NCBI RefSeq assembly: GCF_903819435.1
Contig: NZ_CAIJDP010000046.1
Location: forward strand, 1-64,000
Source of the DNA: Flavobacterium salmonis
GTDB lineage: Bacteria; Bacteroidota; Bacteroidia; Flavobacteriales; Flavobacteriaceae
Direction of reading: 5' to 3'
DNA: 64,000 nt
Shown here: in pieces, positions 1 through 8,619 of the stretch
How the letters are laid out: each line of letters begins with the position of its first letter
Numbering within the stretch: position 1 is the stretch's first letter
Notes under the pieces: model-generated
Database searches by the model: none
Told to the model about the DNA's origin: nothing
Seen by the model: only the letters and a program-made list of their open reading frames with translations
Translations under genes and position numbers: made by a program

Positions 1-47
1 TCTAATTCTCCTTTCGGAATATAACCTAAAACTTCTTCTAATTTCAT
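1..47 (-). CDS. N-terminus of a protein, possibly IS4-type transposase (clipped)
   Basis: An ATG at 47-45 on the minus strand opens a frame reading MKLEEVLGYIPKGEL and runs off the left edge of the window. The short sequence resembles my memory of the first residues of Bacteroidota IS4-type transposases, but 15 residues are far too few to be sure. A small palindrome (AGTCT/AGACT, 49-63) lies just upstream of the start. If it is a transposase, the left flank of the pectin locus would carry an insertion sequence. It could equally be an ordinary cytoplasmic protein. Confidence 0.3.
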   Translation of the reverse strand, partial: MKLEEVLGYIPKGEL

Positions 48-271
48 AAGTCTGTTTTAGACTCAAATATAATAACTTTGAGGTTTCGAACACTTATGGC
101 TTCTAGCTCGTACCCACAAAGAAATTCAATTCAAAATCTTACCAAACATATTTTTAATCATTTTCCTCAATTTTCAAAATCAATTTCAATTTCTTCAAAA
201 CCATTGAATTAATTCAATATTTTTATAAAAAACCATAAGTACCTTGTGCTGCTCAAATTAACACAAAACTT

Positions 272-1786
272 ATGAAAAAAATCTACTATTTCATGCTGTC
301 CCTTTTGGTATCGGGATCAGTTTCAGCAGCTACTTATTATGTGACACCAACCGGAAGTGCTTCTAATTCGGGTTCGAGTTTTACTAACGCTATGAATTTT
401 AAAACAGCTGTTGGCAAAGCTGTTGCCGGAGATGTTATTTTATTACAAGCCGGAACGTATACCATTGCGTATACTGCGGGTGCCAAAAACACTATTTCGT
501 TTACTAAATCCGGAACTTCTTCAAATCCAATCAAGGTAGAATGTGTAAACAACGGAAGAGCCGTAATAGATTTTTCTTTTCCGGATCAGGAATGGGTGCA
601 GGATTCGTATGGTTTTAGCATTACAGGGTCTTATTGGAGTTTTAAAGGAATTGCCATTACCAGAGCAGGCTATCAGGGCGCTTATGTAACAGGTTCTAAT
701 ACTACTTTTGAAAATTGTGCTTTTTACAATAATCGAAATACCGGTCTCGAAATTAACAAAGGAGGTTCGAATACAACGGTAAAAAACTGCGATGCGTACA
801 GAAATTATGATCCCAAAAAGAAGGGAAGCATGGCTGATGGTTTTGGCCCAAAACAAGAACAGGGACCGGGAAATAAATTTATCAACTGCCGTGCCTGGGA
901 AAATTCAGATGACGGATACGATTGTTTTGACAGTACCCAAAAAGTAACTTTCGAAAACTGCTGGGCGATCAGAAACGGTGTTGATGTGTGGAATTACGGA
1001 GGGTTTACCGGAAACGGAAATGGTTTTAAAGTAGGAGGAAACTCTGTTCCGGCTGACAATGTACTGACCAAATGTGTTGCAATAGGACATCCCAAAAAAG
1101 GATTCGATCAGAACAACAATACCGGAAGCATAACACTATATAATTGTACAGGATTCGGAAACAACATCAACTTTGGTTTTGGAAATCCGGTGCAGTCGGG
1201 AAAGAAACATATTTTCAAAAATAATATTTCATTATCCGGAACAATTTCTATTTCAAACGCTACACAGCAAAACAACTCGTGGAATCTAAGTGTCACTGTA
1301 AATACCTCCGATTTTACAAGTACCAGTACTTCACTTGCCATCGGAGCCCGACAGTCAAATGGTGATCTTCCAAATAACTTGCCTTTCAAATTAGTTCAGG
1401 GAAGCGATTTAATTGACAAAGGAACTAATGTTGGTCTTTCGTATTCCGGCAGTAATCCTGATTTAGGTTATTCCGAAAGTAACTTTACAACCGCTAAAAA
1501 AATAAATACAGATCTAAATGTGGAAACAATAGAAGATGTTAATTCTGATTTCACATTTAATTATTATCCAAATCCGGTAAAAAACATCCTGACAATAGAA
1601 TTAGACAACGAAATGGCAAAAGGCACTTTAATTGAGCTGTTTGATTTGTCCGGTAAATTGATTGTTACTAAAACTGTGAATAGGCAAACAGAAAACTTAA
1701 GTTTAGAAAATCTTCCATCTGGAGCTTATATTTTGACTTTAACAACTAATGGAAATAAAATTAGTAAACGTATTATTAAAGATTAA
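272..1786 (+). CDS. Secreted pectate lyase, family PL9, with T9SS sorting domain
   Basis: This is a 504-residue beta-helix lyase expected to cleave polygalacturonate by calcium-dependent beta-elimination outside the cell. Residues 1-19 form a signal peptide. The PL9 core spans about 20-400. It contains ADGFGPK with D189, NSDDGYD at 211-217 (D213, D214, D217) and GNGFKVGG with K253. The spacing of these residues matches the calcium ligands and catalytic lysine of the characterised PL9 enzyme Pel9A (D209, D233, D234, D237, K273) with a constant offset of 20. Residues about 430-504 (YPNPVKN, LFDLSGK, LPSGAYIL, KRIIKD) are a type A T9SS sorting domain, so the enzyme should be exported by T9SS and may be surface-attached. 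It is the only protein in the window with such a tail. A terminator follows. It is separated from the main locus by the MFS/AraC pair. Confidence 0.9.
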   Translation: MKKIYYFMLSLLVSGSVSAATYYVTPTGSASNSGSSFTNAMNFKTAVGKAVAGDVILLQAGTYTIAYTAGAKNTISFTKSGTSSNPIKVECVNNGRAVIDFSFPDQEWVQDSYGFSITGSYWSFKGIAITRAGYQGAYVTGSNTTFENCAFYNNRNTGLEINKGGSNTTVKNCDAYRNYDPKKKGSMADGFGPKQEQGPGNKFINCRAWENSDDGYDCFDSTQKVTFENCWAIRNGVDVWNYGGFTGNGNGFKVGGNSVPADNVLTKCVAIGHPKKGFDQNNNTGSITLYNCTGFGNNINFGFGNPVQSGKKHIFKNNISLSGTISISNATQQNNSWNLSVTVNTSDFTSTSTSLAIGARQSNGDLPNNLPFKLVQGSDLIDKGTNVGLSYSGSNPDLGYSESNFTTAKKINTDLNVETIEDVNSDFTFNYYPNPVKNILTIELDNEMAKGTLIELFDLSGKLIVTKTVNRQTENLSLENLPSGAYILTLTTNGNKISKRIIKD

Positions 1787-1827
1787 AGGGGTACAATTTT
1801 AGTGTTTCACTTTGAAAATTAGATACA

Positions 1828-1869
1828 AAAAAACAGATAGTTTTCAGTTGGAGAACTATCTGTTTTTTT
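1828..1869. terminator. Bidirectional intrinsic terminator
   Basis: An A-tract and AACAGATAGTT pair with AACTATCTGTT around a loop of about 11 bases, followed by a T-tract. It sits between the convergent PL9 and MFS genes, and the A/T tracts on both sides would allow it to stop transcription from either direction. Confidence 0.8.
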
Positions 1870-1957
1870 ATGAAATACTGTAAGATTGTTTGTAAAACTT
1901 GCTTTAAATGCCAAAAAAGAAACCTTTGCGACTTCGCGACTTTGCGAGATTAAAAAA

Positions 1958-3166
1958 TTAGGCCTTTTTTCGACCTTCAATATTCGGCAAAAAGCCGGTA
2001 ATAATACCAATCAACGGCAGGAAGGCACAAATTTTAAAAACATATTCGATACTGGTGGCATCAGCAATTTTTCCTAAAACCGCAGAACCTAATCCACCCA
2101 TTCCAAAAGCAAATCCGAAGAAAAGACCAGCTACCAGCCCCACTTTCCCCGGCATTAATTCTGTTGCGTAAACTAAAATAGCAGAGAAAGCAGACGAAAG
2201 TATCAGACCAATAATTACAGATAAAATTCCAACCCAGAATAGAGAAACGTAAGGCAGCATCATCGTAAAAGGAGCAACACCCAGAATCGAAACCCAGATT
2301 ACATATTTTCTTCCAAAGCGATCACCAATTGGTCCGCCAATCAAAGTTCCGGCAGCGACTGCACCCGAAAATAAAAATAAATAAACCTGAGACTGCTGAA
2401 TCGAAATATGAAATTTATCAATCAAAAAGAACGTATAATAACTCGTAATACTGGCCATGTAGAAATATTTGGAGAAAATCAAAACCAACAAAATAATCAG
2501 GGAAACGATTACTCTGTTTTTAGACAAATGATGCGTTTCAATTTTATGCGCTGCTTTATTGGCATTTCTTAAAGCCAGATGTTCCGTGTACCAAAGCGCA
2601 ATTTTATACAAAGCAAAAATCCCAACCAAAGCAATAATACAAAACCAAGCCACATAACTTTGTCCGTGCGGAATGATAATAAAAGCTGCCAATAAAGGCC
2701 CGATAGCACTTCCCGCATTTCCGCCTAACTGAAAGATTGACTGCGCCAGCCCTTTTTTACCTCCCGAAGCCAGATGCGCCACCCTCGAAGATTCGGGATG
2801 GAAAATCGAAGACCCGATTCCGATTAAGCTCACAGATAATAAAAGGTAAGTAAAACTCGAAGCAATCGAAACAAGAAATAACCCGGTCATGGTAAAACAC
2901 ATTCCGATAATCAACGAATAAGGCTTTGATTTTTTGTCGGTATACATTCCCACAAAAGGCTGAAGGATAGAAGCGACAATCTGATACGTAAAAGTGATAA
3001 TCCCGATTTGAGAAAAACTTAAATTGAAATTTTCCTTCAGTAACGGATAAATGGACGGAACAACAGCCTGTAAAAGATCATTAATTAAATGCGAAAAACT
3101 GATGATAAAAAGAATAGAATAAGTAGTTTTTTTGACTATTTCCGAATTGGTTTTAATGGTCTCCAT
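1958..3166 (-). CDS. MFS transporter, fosmidomycin-resistance (Fsr) type
   Basis: A 402-residue integral inner-membrane protein with about 12 hydrophobic segments. The N-terminal part (SHLINDLLQAVVPSIYPLLK, then SQIGIITFTYQ) and the segment GIGSSIFHPESSRVA are characteristic of the Fsr branch of the major facilitator superfamily. The MFS loop appears as GGPIGDRFGRK in the C-terminal half. Members are proton-driven exporters; Fsr of E. coli gives fosmidomycin resistance, but the substrate here is unknown. The gene is transcribed away from the adjacent araC-type gene with about 100 bp between starts, so that regulator probably controls it. I see no link to pectin use. The start is the first ATG and gives a cytoplasmic N-terminus of normal length. 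Confidence 0.85.
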   Translation of the reverse strand: METIKTNSEIVKKTTYSILFIISFSHLINDLLQAVVPSIYPLLKENFNLSFSQIGIITFTYQIVASILQPFVGMYTDKKSKPYSLIIGMCFTMTGLFLVSIASSFTYLLLSVSLIGIGSSIFHPESSRVAHLASGGKKGLAQSIFQLGGNAGSAIGPLLAAFIIIPHGQSYVAWFCIIALVGIFALYKIALWYTEHLALRNANKAAHKIETHHLSKNRVIVSLIILLVLIFSKYFYMASITSYYTFFLIDKFHISIQQSQVYLFLFSGAVAAGTLIGGPIGDRFGRKYVIWVSILGVAPFTMMLPYVSLFWVGILSVIIGLILSSAFSAILVYATELMPGKVGLVAGLFFGFAFGMGGLGSAVLGKIADATSIEYVFKICAFLPLIGIITGFLPNIEGRKKA

Positions 3167-3254
3167 GAGTTATTTTTAGATTATGACAGATTAGAAATGA
3201 TATCTGCAATTAATTTTTTACAAAGGTGAAAAGAAATAACAATGTCTTAATTAC

Positions 3255-3262
3255 TATATTTG
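3255..3262 (+). promoter_or_regulatory. Possible -7 box for the AraC gene
   Basis: TATATTTG matches the Bacteroidota -7 consensus TAnnTTTG. It lies only four bases before the ATG of the AraC-type gene, so a transcript from it would be leaderless or nearly so. I do not see a clear TTTG -33 element at the expected distance, which lowers confidence. Confidence 0.3.
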
Positions 3263-3266
3263 GACA

Positions 3267-4064
3267 ATGAATAACGATGTTCGGACATATAAAGTAGTCG
3301 ATTTTGGATTTCAAATAAATCCTGAATTACCCGTTGTCGGTTATACCGAAGTGGTAAACGATGCTGTTTGCGTTTCGCATTCGCACCCGCGGGCACAACT
3401 TATTTACGCAACAAGCGGCGTGATGAATGTTGTGGTCGACAATCAGATTTGGGTGGTTAATCCGTTGCAGGGACTTTGGATTCCTGGTGGTTTGGAGCAT
3501 CAGGTTACATTTCAGAAAGATGTCAATTTGTACAGCATTTTTATTGACCCATCGTTTACGGACGGACTCCCAACTTCTAGCTTTTCTTTTGATATTTCGA
3601 TATTCCTGAAACAATTGCTTTTTAAAATCATTTCTTTTGGAACTGAAGGGAATCTTACACCTGCAAAAAGAAGAATTATTGACGTGTTTTTAGATGAACT
3701 TACCTTAATTGAACCGAGCGCTACTTTCCTGCCTACAACGAATCATGAGAGACTGCAAAAAGTAGTAGAGCTTCTGCTCAACGATGTGGCCAGTAAAAAC
3801 ACAATCGACCATTATGCAGAAATTTCTTTTATGAGCAGCAGAACCTTATCCCGATTATTCATTAAAGAACTCGGAATGAATTTCAGCGACTGGCGCACCC
3901 GCTTAAAATTACTCGAAGCCATAAAGCGACTGGGCGAAAAACAATCTATAAAAGAAATCGCACTCGATTTGGGTTATGAAACTGCCAGTGCGTTTATTTA
4001 TATGTTCAAAAAACACTTGGGTACGACACCTGCTAATTATATTTTGGAAGATCAGAAATTATGA
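3267..4064 (+). CDS. AraC-family transcriptional regulator with cupin sensor domain
   Basis: A 265-residue cytoplasmic regulator. Residues about 30-110 form a cupin-like sensing domain (SHSHPRAQLIYATSG, then LWIPGGLEHQVTF), the pattern of the AraC_binding/cupin group that responds to small molecules. The C-terminal about 100 residues hold two helix-turn-helix units; the second reads SIKEIALDLGYETASAFIYM and ends FKKHLGTTPANY, the standard AraC signature. It is divergent to the Fsr-like exporter with an intergenic region of 100 bp, the usual arrangement of an AraC activator and its target. It might also act on the downstream pectin genes, but nothing in the sequence shows this. No hybrid two-component or SusR-type regulator is present in the window. 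Confidence 0.88.
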   Translation: MNNDVRTYKVVDFGFQINPELPVVGYTEVVNDAVCVSHSHPRAQLIYATSGVMNVVVDNQIWVVNPLQGLWIPGGLEHQVTFQKDVNLYSIFIDPSFTDGLPTSSFSFDISIFLKQLLFKIISFGTEGNLTPAKRRIIDVFLDELTLIEPSATFLPTTNHERLQKVVELLLNDVASKNTIDHYAEISFMSSRTLSRLFIKELGMNFSDWRTRLKLLEAIKRLGEKQSIKEIALDLGYETASAFIYMFKKHLGTTPANYILEDQKL

Positions 4065-4248
4065 TATTGCTGAAATTAAGATAATAAATTGTTCTATTCC
4101 AGATTCCTTCTTCATCTCACATATAGTTTTATTTGTTGTAATTTCTGTTTTTAAGTTTTACTTTATGAGCTTTTATTTTTTTAGTGCAACAGTTGTTTCT
4201 AATTGTGTTTTAAAATTCTTTCAAAACTGCAATATTTTGTTAATTTCA

Positions 4249-4270
4249 GGATGGTACAGGACAGTACAGG
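4249..4270 (+). promoter_or_regulatory. Candidate operator: TACAGGA motif upstream of first pectin operon
   Basis: GGATGGTACAGGACAGTACA followed by GG contains two TACAGG half-sites spaced 10 bp apart, on one helical face. It ends about 50 bases before the GH78-like gene and about 24 bases before TATCTTTA (4294-4301), a possible -7 element. Similar sequences occur at 27265 and 60628, each upstream of a gene start. The role as activator site is inference. Confidence 0.4.
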
Positions 4271-4319
4271 TTATGAAATGTAAAAGGAACACTTATCTTT
4301 AAACCCAAAATATCTTTTT

Positions 4320-6503
4320 ATGCGAAATCGATTTCTAAATTTCAAAAAATTATTTGTTTTTATTATTTTATTTTCCTCAGCTTTTGTATTTGCTCAGGAA
4401 AATAAGCCTGCCACATGGATTTGGTATCCAGGCGATTTTGAAGTTTGGTTAAGCAATAAAATGCAGGTAAGACGTACAGAACGCGAAGCTGTGTTTCCTC
4501 CACTTTGGCAATATTACAGTCCTTATGCTTTGGTCACTTTTCAAACAGAAGTAGATATTCTAAAGCCTGACGAAGTAAAAATCTTCTCAGAAGGACCTTT
4601 TCAATTACTTTTAGATGGCGTTCAAATTTACGGACAGCCAAAATCGATTACTGTTCCTGCCGGAAAACACAAAATTTCCTTTAAAGTTTATAATCAGGAA
4701 GTGTTGCCGGCTATTTATATTTCAGGTCAATACGTTAAATCTGATGCATCTTGGAAAGTAACAAATGAAGATAAACTTTGGATTGATGAAACTGGAAAAG
4801 CACAACAATCCGGTACACCATGGGTGCCTGTTGGTTCTTGGAATTTTAATTCGCCAGAAAATAAACCTTCTGAGTTTAAATTAACAACGAAACCTTTAAG
4901 CGCTAAAAAAACAGAAAAAATAGGAGATGGTCAGTTGGTAGATTTTGGAAAAGAAACTTTTGGTTACATTAAAATTCACGGTTTAAAAGGAAAAGGGAAA
5001 TTAGCGCTTTATTATGGAGAATCTCGCGAAGAAGCTTTGGATTCTGCCAAATGCGAAACCTTAGATCATTTATCTTTTGATGGAAAACAATCTGAAACCT
5101 ATACACATGATGGTTCAAAAGCATTTCGCTATGTTCAGGTACAAGCAGATGCAGGAGTAAAATACGATTCTATTTCGATGTTGTATGAATATCTACCATT
5201 AGATTATCGTGGTGCATTCAAATCATCTGATGAACAATTGAATAAAATTTGGGATGTATCTGCTTATACAATGCATTTAACGTCTCGTGAGTTTTTTATA
5301 GACGGAATCAAACGTGACCGCTGGGTTTGGTCTGGCGATGCTTATCAAAGTTATTTAATGAATTATTATTTATTCTTTGATTCGGCTTCTGTAGAACGAA
5401 CGCTTTTAGCACTTCGTGGAAAAGATCCTGTAACGGCTCACGTAAATATCATCATGGATTATTCGCTGTATTGGTTTGTAGGTGTTTACGATTATTATTT
5501 ACACACAGGCGATACGAAATTCATCAAAACTTTTTATCCAAGAATGAAATCACTTATGGATTTCTGTTTAGAAAGAAGAAACAAAAACGGATTCCTGGAA
5601 CCATTAGAAGGTGACTGGGTATTTATTGATTGGGCAGACGGACTTCCAAAAACGGGCGAAGTTAGTTTTGAACAAATGCTTTTAGCGAGAAGTTTAGAAG
5701 CAATGGCTGTTAGTGCTGAAATTGCAGGTAAAAGTGAAGACCAAAAACAATATCAAAAATTAGGAGATGATTTAAAAACGAAATTATTTGATGTCTTTTG
5801 GGATAAAAAAGAAAACGTCATGAAGCATCAGCGCATCGACGGTAAAATGCAAAATATTGTAACCAGATATGCTAATATGTTCGGTATTTTCTTTAATTAT
5901 TTTAATGAAGAACAGAAACAAAGTGTAAAAAATAAGGTGTTGCTTAATAAAGATGTTCTTCAAATTACAACTCCTTACATGCGTTTTTACGAATTGGAAG
6001 CATTGTGTGCCATGGGCGAACAAGATTACGTTTTAAAAGAAATGAAGGACTATTGGGGAGGAATGCTAAATGAAGGCGCAACCTCTTTCTGGGAAGAATA
6101 CAATCCGAACAAAAAAGGAACGGAACATTTAACGATGTATGGTCGCCCTTACGGAAAAAGCCTTTGCCACGCATGGGGCGCAAGTCCGATTTACTTATTA
6201 GGAAAATATTATTTAGGTGTAAAGCCAACTGCGCCGGGTTATTCCCAATACGAAATCAAACCAAATTTAGGAGGTTTAAAATGGATGGAAGGAAAAGTGC
6301 CCACACCAAACGGAGAAGTTGCCGTGTATTGCAATACCAAAGAAATCAAAGTAAAAGCGGGCGAAGGAGAAGGAAAATTGATTTTTGAAAGTGCCAGCAA
6401 ACCTAAAACAAATTCAGGGACCATTACAGAATTAGCAAAAAATAAATATCAGTTGATTCTAAAACCGAATGTGGAGTATAAAGTGAGTTATAAGGCTATT
6501 TAA
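4320..6503 (+). CDS. GH78-like alpha-L-rhamnosidase family protein with altered acid site
   Basis: A 727-residue protein with signal peptide (1-25, cutting near FVFAQ). An N-terminal beta-sandwich part (about 30-290) is followed by an (alpha/alpha)6 barrel (about 300-640) and a short C-terminal beta domain (KYYLGVKPTAPGYSQYEIKP). The fold order and the motif GATSFWEEYNP, with E592 at the general-base position, fit GH78. At the general-acid motif, where GH78 enzymes usually read DCPQRDERxGWxGD, this protein reads DGIKRDRWVWSGD (328-340). The usual glutamate is replaced by R334, while the flanking D333 and D340 remain. It may use another acid, act on another sugar, or belong to a distinct subfamily. 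Located periplasmically. It opens a run of plus-strand pectin genes and has a candidate operator just upstream. Confidence 0.75.
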   Translation: MRNRFLNFKKLFVFIILFSSAFVFAQENKPATWIWYPGDFEVWLSNKMQVRRTEREAVFPPLWQYYSPYALVTFQTEVDILKPDEVKIFSEGPFQLLLDGVQIYGQPKSITVPAGKHKISFKVYNQEVLPAIYISGQYVKSDASWKVTNEDKLWIDETGKAQQSGTPWVPVGSWNFNSPENKPSEFKLTTKPLSAKKTEKIGDGQLVDFGKETFGYIKIHGLKGKGKLALYYGESREEALDSAKCETLDHLSFDGKQSETYTHDGSKAFRYVQVQADAGVKYDSISMLYEYLPLDYRGAFKSSDEQLNKIWDVSAYTMHLTSREFFIDGIKRDRWVWSGDAYQSYLMNYYLFFDSASVERTLLALRGKDPVTAHVNIIMDYSLYWFVGVYDYYLHTGDTKFIKTFYPRMKSLMDFCLERRNKNGFLEPLEGDWVFIDWADGLPKTGEVSFEQMLLARSLEAMAVSAEIAGKSEDQKQYQKLGDDLKTKLFDVFWDKKENVMKHQRIDGKMQNIVTRYANMFGIFFNYFNEEQKQSVKNKVLLNKDVLQITTPYMRFYELEALCAMGEQDYVLKEMKDYWGGMLNEGATSFWEEYNPNKKGTEHLTMYGRPYGKSLCHAWGASPIYLLGKYYLGVKPTAPGYSQYEIKPNLGGLKWMEGKVPTPNGEVAVYCNTKEIKVKAGEGEGKLIFESASKPKTNSGTITELAKNKYQLILKPNVEYKVSYKAI

Positions 6504-6531
6504 GTTATGAGTTATAAGTTATAAGTTATGA
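6504..6531 (+). repeat. Heptamer tandem array (GTTATRA x4)
   Basis: Four consecutive 7-bp units (GTTATGA, GTTATAA, GTTATAA, GTTATGA) begin on the base after the TAA stop of the preceding gene. Other heptamer arrays lie at 9739, 9932, 13216, 13451 and 61902. Confidence 0.8.
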
Positions 6532-6560
6532 GAGATTAGCCGATAGTTTATAACGTCTAG

Positions 6561-6610
6561 TTTGTCATTCTGAGGAACGAGGAATCACACTCGTAACCAC
6601 AAAGATTGTC
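6561..6610 (+). repeat. Left half of a TTTGTCATTCYGAGGAACGAGGAATC element
   Basis: TTTGTCATTCTGAGGAACGA and the bases after it match the left arm of the full inverted-repeat element at 54302-54408, but the right arm is missing. It directly precedes the complete element at 6619, so one element seems to have replaced or interrupted the other. Confidence 0.6.
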
Positions 6611-6618
6611 ACGTCAGT

Positions 6619-6721
6619 TTTGTCATTTCGACGAAGGAGAAATCTTCGCAAGAGGCTCCACAAAGTTTGATCTGCAAAGCGTGCTCAGCAAACGAAGATT
6701 TCTCCTTCGTCGAAATGACAA
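6619..6721. repeat. Intergenic inverted-repeat element, type A
   Basis: The left arm TTTGTCATTTCGACGAAGGA with its continuation GAAATCTTCG pairs with the right arm CGAAGATTTC plus TCCTTCGTCGAAATGACA. The arms are about 30 bp with about 45 bp between them. The same element recurs at 9773, 13286 and 18389. It could form a long hairpin and may act as a terminator or mRNA-stability element; it has no coding capacity. Confidence 0.85.
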
Positions 6722-6761
6722 GATTGGGGAAATTTAGAAGTCAATAAAAAATAAAAAAACA

Positions 6762-8435
6762 ATGTTTTCAAAAAATAATAAATACAACTTCAAAGTAAAA
6801 GCCATTTTCCTAATGCTGTTAATTGTCTGCATCCAAGCCACAGCACAAACCGCATGGAAACCAGCATCATTTGAAATTGTAAAATCCAATTACAAAACGT
6901 TCAAAACCACGCAATACGCGCATGTATTTTCAGGAAGCAAACACAATATTGTTCGTTTAGCTCCAGAACTTCAAGGTTTGACTGGGATTGAACTTCCTTT
7001 AGACAAATATAAAAATGGAACTAATGCTTCATTGCAATTAAAATTTAAAGAACCTGTTACGGTTTTAATAGGTGTTTTTCAGGATAAAAATGCGGAATAT
7101 CTTCAAGCTGATAAGCTTCAAAATGCCAAATTAATTTTAGAAAACGGATTGACGATTACAGGTTTACCTCCTGTAAATGTGTATGCAGTTTCATTTGCAA
7201 AAGGAACTCAAACAATAAATCTGGGAAAAGGATTATTTGCTGTTTTAGGAGTCGTAAAATCTTCTGAAAAATTAGAAAAAAGAAATGCAGAATTTCCAGA
7301 CGGAAAACTCTGGAATCCAACTTTTATCGTTGAAGGATTTTCAGATGAAAAACCGCTTTTCGAAATCATAGGCGGAGAAAATAAGCCCGTTATAGATGAA
7401 GGAATGTCTGGAACAGAAGGAATTCAGGGCGGTTTCGAAGGCGGACGAGTAGTAAAAGTTGGCGATACGTATCATATGTTTCCAACCGAAAGAGCAGGAG
7501 AAAAAGGTGTTGATTACTATTACGATCGTGTAAAAACTAAAATTGGACATTGGACAAGTAAAGATGCAATCCATTGGAAAAGAGAATCAACCATTTATAA
7601 AGCAAGCGGAACTTACGCTGTAACGGAAGACGATAATCCAATGAATGATCGCCGTGCCGCAATTTGGTCGTATATGCCGGTTTTTAACGAAAAGGCAAAC
7701 AAATGGTACGGCTATTATTTGGCTTATACGGTTAGCAAAGAAATAGAGCCAAATCATTCATTTGGAAGAATATGGCGTTGCGAATCAACGGTTGAAGGAA
7801 TCAATGGAATTGGCGGACCTTACAAAGATATGGGAATTATTATGGAACCGGGATTGGACTCTCAGCCTTGGGAAGGACGTCAGGGTGTGGCTTCATTTTT
7901 TCCATACCAAGTTGGAGATAAATACTTCGGATTTTACAGCGGGGCTTATCCGTTTAATTCATGGGCAGATTATCCGAAGAAATCAGGAAAAGGCTGGTTT
8001 GTGGCTTTAGCCGAATCCAAAAGTTTAGAAGGCCCATGGTTAAGAATGAATAAAGGTTTGGAACCCATTAAAACAATGCATCCGTTATTCGTAGAAAACC
8101 CAATTGTAAGTCAATTACCAAACGGTTTGTACATCGCGATTTTCGATGGAGGCCCAGACGGTTGGGGACATCATTTACCAAATATGATTGCGTACTCGTT
8201 ATCAGCAGACGGAGTTAATTGGGCAGAAGCACATTATTTACCAATAGAAACCAAAGTTGATAAATGGTGGGATATTATGAGAACGCCTTTGTGTTTAATA
8301 CCTGAAGGAAACGACGTCTACACAATAGTTTATAATGCAATCGATTTGAAAAGAAGATTTCATCCAACCGGAATGGTAAAAGTAAAATTAAACAAAGACG
8401 TGATGGAGTCTAAATTAAGGGAATTGAAAAAATAA
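6762..8435 (+). CDS. Secreted five-bladed beta-propeller, GH43/GH32-like, unknown specificity
   Basis: A 557-residue periplasmic protein. A signal peptide ends near ATAQT (residue about 29). Residues 30-175 are a beta-rich domain of unknown type. From about 195 the sequence shows propeller features of clan GH-F/GH-J enzymes: GFEGGRVVKVGDTYHMFPTE, SKDAIHWKRESTIY, RRAAIWSYMPVFNEKANKWY, EGRQGVASFFPYQVGDKYFG and ENPIVSQLPNGLYIAIFDGG. I cannot assign a numbered family or the catalytic triad with confidence. With the adjacent propeller gene (8620) and GH2 it probably trims a pectin side chain such as arabinan or galactan. The gene lies between type A repeat and hairpin elements, so it may be transcribed with its neighbours but with intervening secondary structure. 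Confidence 0.65.
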   Translation: MFSKNNKYNFKVKAIFLMLLIVCIQATAQTAWKPASFEIVKSNYKTFKTTQYAHVFSGSKHNIVRLAPELQGLTGIELPLDKYKNGTNASLQLKFKEPVTVLIGVFQDKNAEYLQADKLQNAKLILENGLTITGLPPVNVYAVSFAKGTQTINLGKGLFAVLGVVKSSEKLEKRNAEFPDGKLWNPTFIVEGFSDEKPLFEIIGGENKPVIDEGMSGTEGIQGGFEGGRVVKVGDTYHMFPTERAGEKGVDYYYDRVKTKIGHWTSKDAIHWKRESTIYKASGTYAVTEDDNPMNDRRAAIWSYMPVFNEKANKWYGYYLAYTVSKEIEPNHSFGRIWRCESTVEGINGIGGPYKDMGIIMEPGLDSQPWEGRQGVASFFPYQVGDKYFGFYSGAYPFNSWADYPKKSGKGWFVALAESKSLEGPWLRMNKGLEPIKTMHPLFVENPIVSQLPNGLYIAIFDGGPDGWGHHLPNMIAYSLSADGVNWAEAHYLPIETKVDKWWDIMRTPLCLIPEGNDVYTIVYNAIDLKRRFHPTGMVKVKLNKDVMESKLRELKK

Positions 8436-8447
8436 ATTAAAGTTTCC

Positions 8448-8493
8448 CGCAGATTTTGCAGATCAGGCAGATAAAAAATCTGCAAAATCTGCG
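8448..8493. repeat. Hairpin of the CGCAGATTTTGCAGAT type
   Basis: CGCAGATTTTGCAGAT (8448-8463) is perfectly complementary to ATCTGCAAAATCTGCG (8478-8493), a 16-bp stem with a 14-base loop. Variants of the AATCTGC theme occur at 34674 (perfect stem), near 23430, 40540, 42045 and 47385, always between genes. Confidence 0.85.
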
Positions 8494-8511
8494 AGAGAAA
8501 AATAAAAAAAA

Positions 8512-8609
8512 CTCTGTGTCTTAACGACTTTGCGAGAGCTAAATGTAAAGCTTAGAAATTAATCTCACAAAGACACAAAGAAAACATACTTAGAGCCTTC
8601 GTGGCAAAA
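8512..8609. repeat. Degenerate inverted repeat with CACAAAGACACAAAG arm
   Basis: CTCTGTGTCTTAACGACTTT on the left partly pairs with TCTCACAAAGACACAAAG on the right, followed by CCTTCGTGGC. It fills the space before the lipoprotein gene. A partial relative (CCTTTGCGACTTCGCGACTT) is seen near 1922. Confidence 0.5.
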
Positions 8610-8619
8610 AAACATAAAA

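Noticed and set aside
1958..3166. MFS protein as the sugar importer of the locus
   Set aside because: Its motifs match the Fsr exporter branch and it is paired with its own divergent AraC gene.
3976..4302. 108-residue plus-strand frame overlapping the end of the AraC gene
   Set aside because: It overlaps the AraC helix-turn-helix coding region out of frame, is Phe/Ile-rich from AT-rich intergenic DNA, and has no motif.
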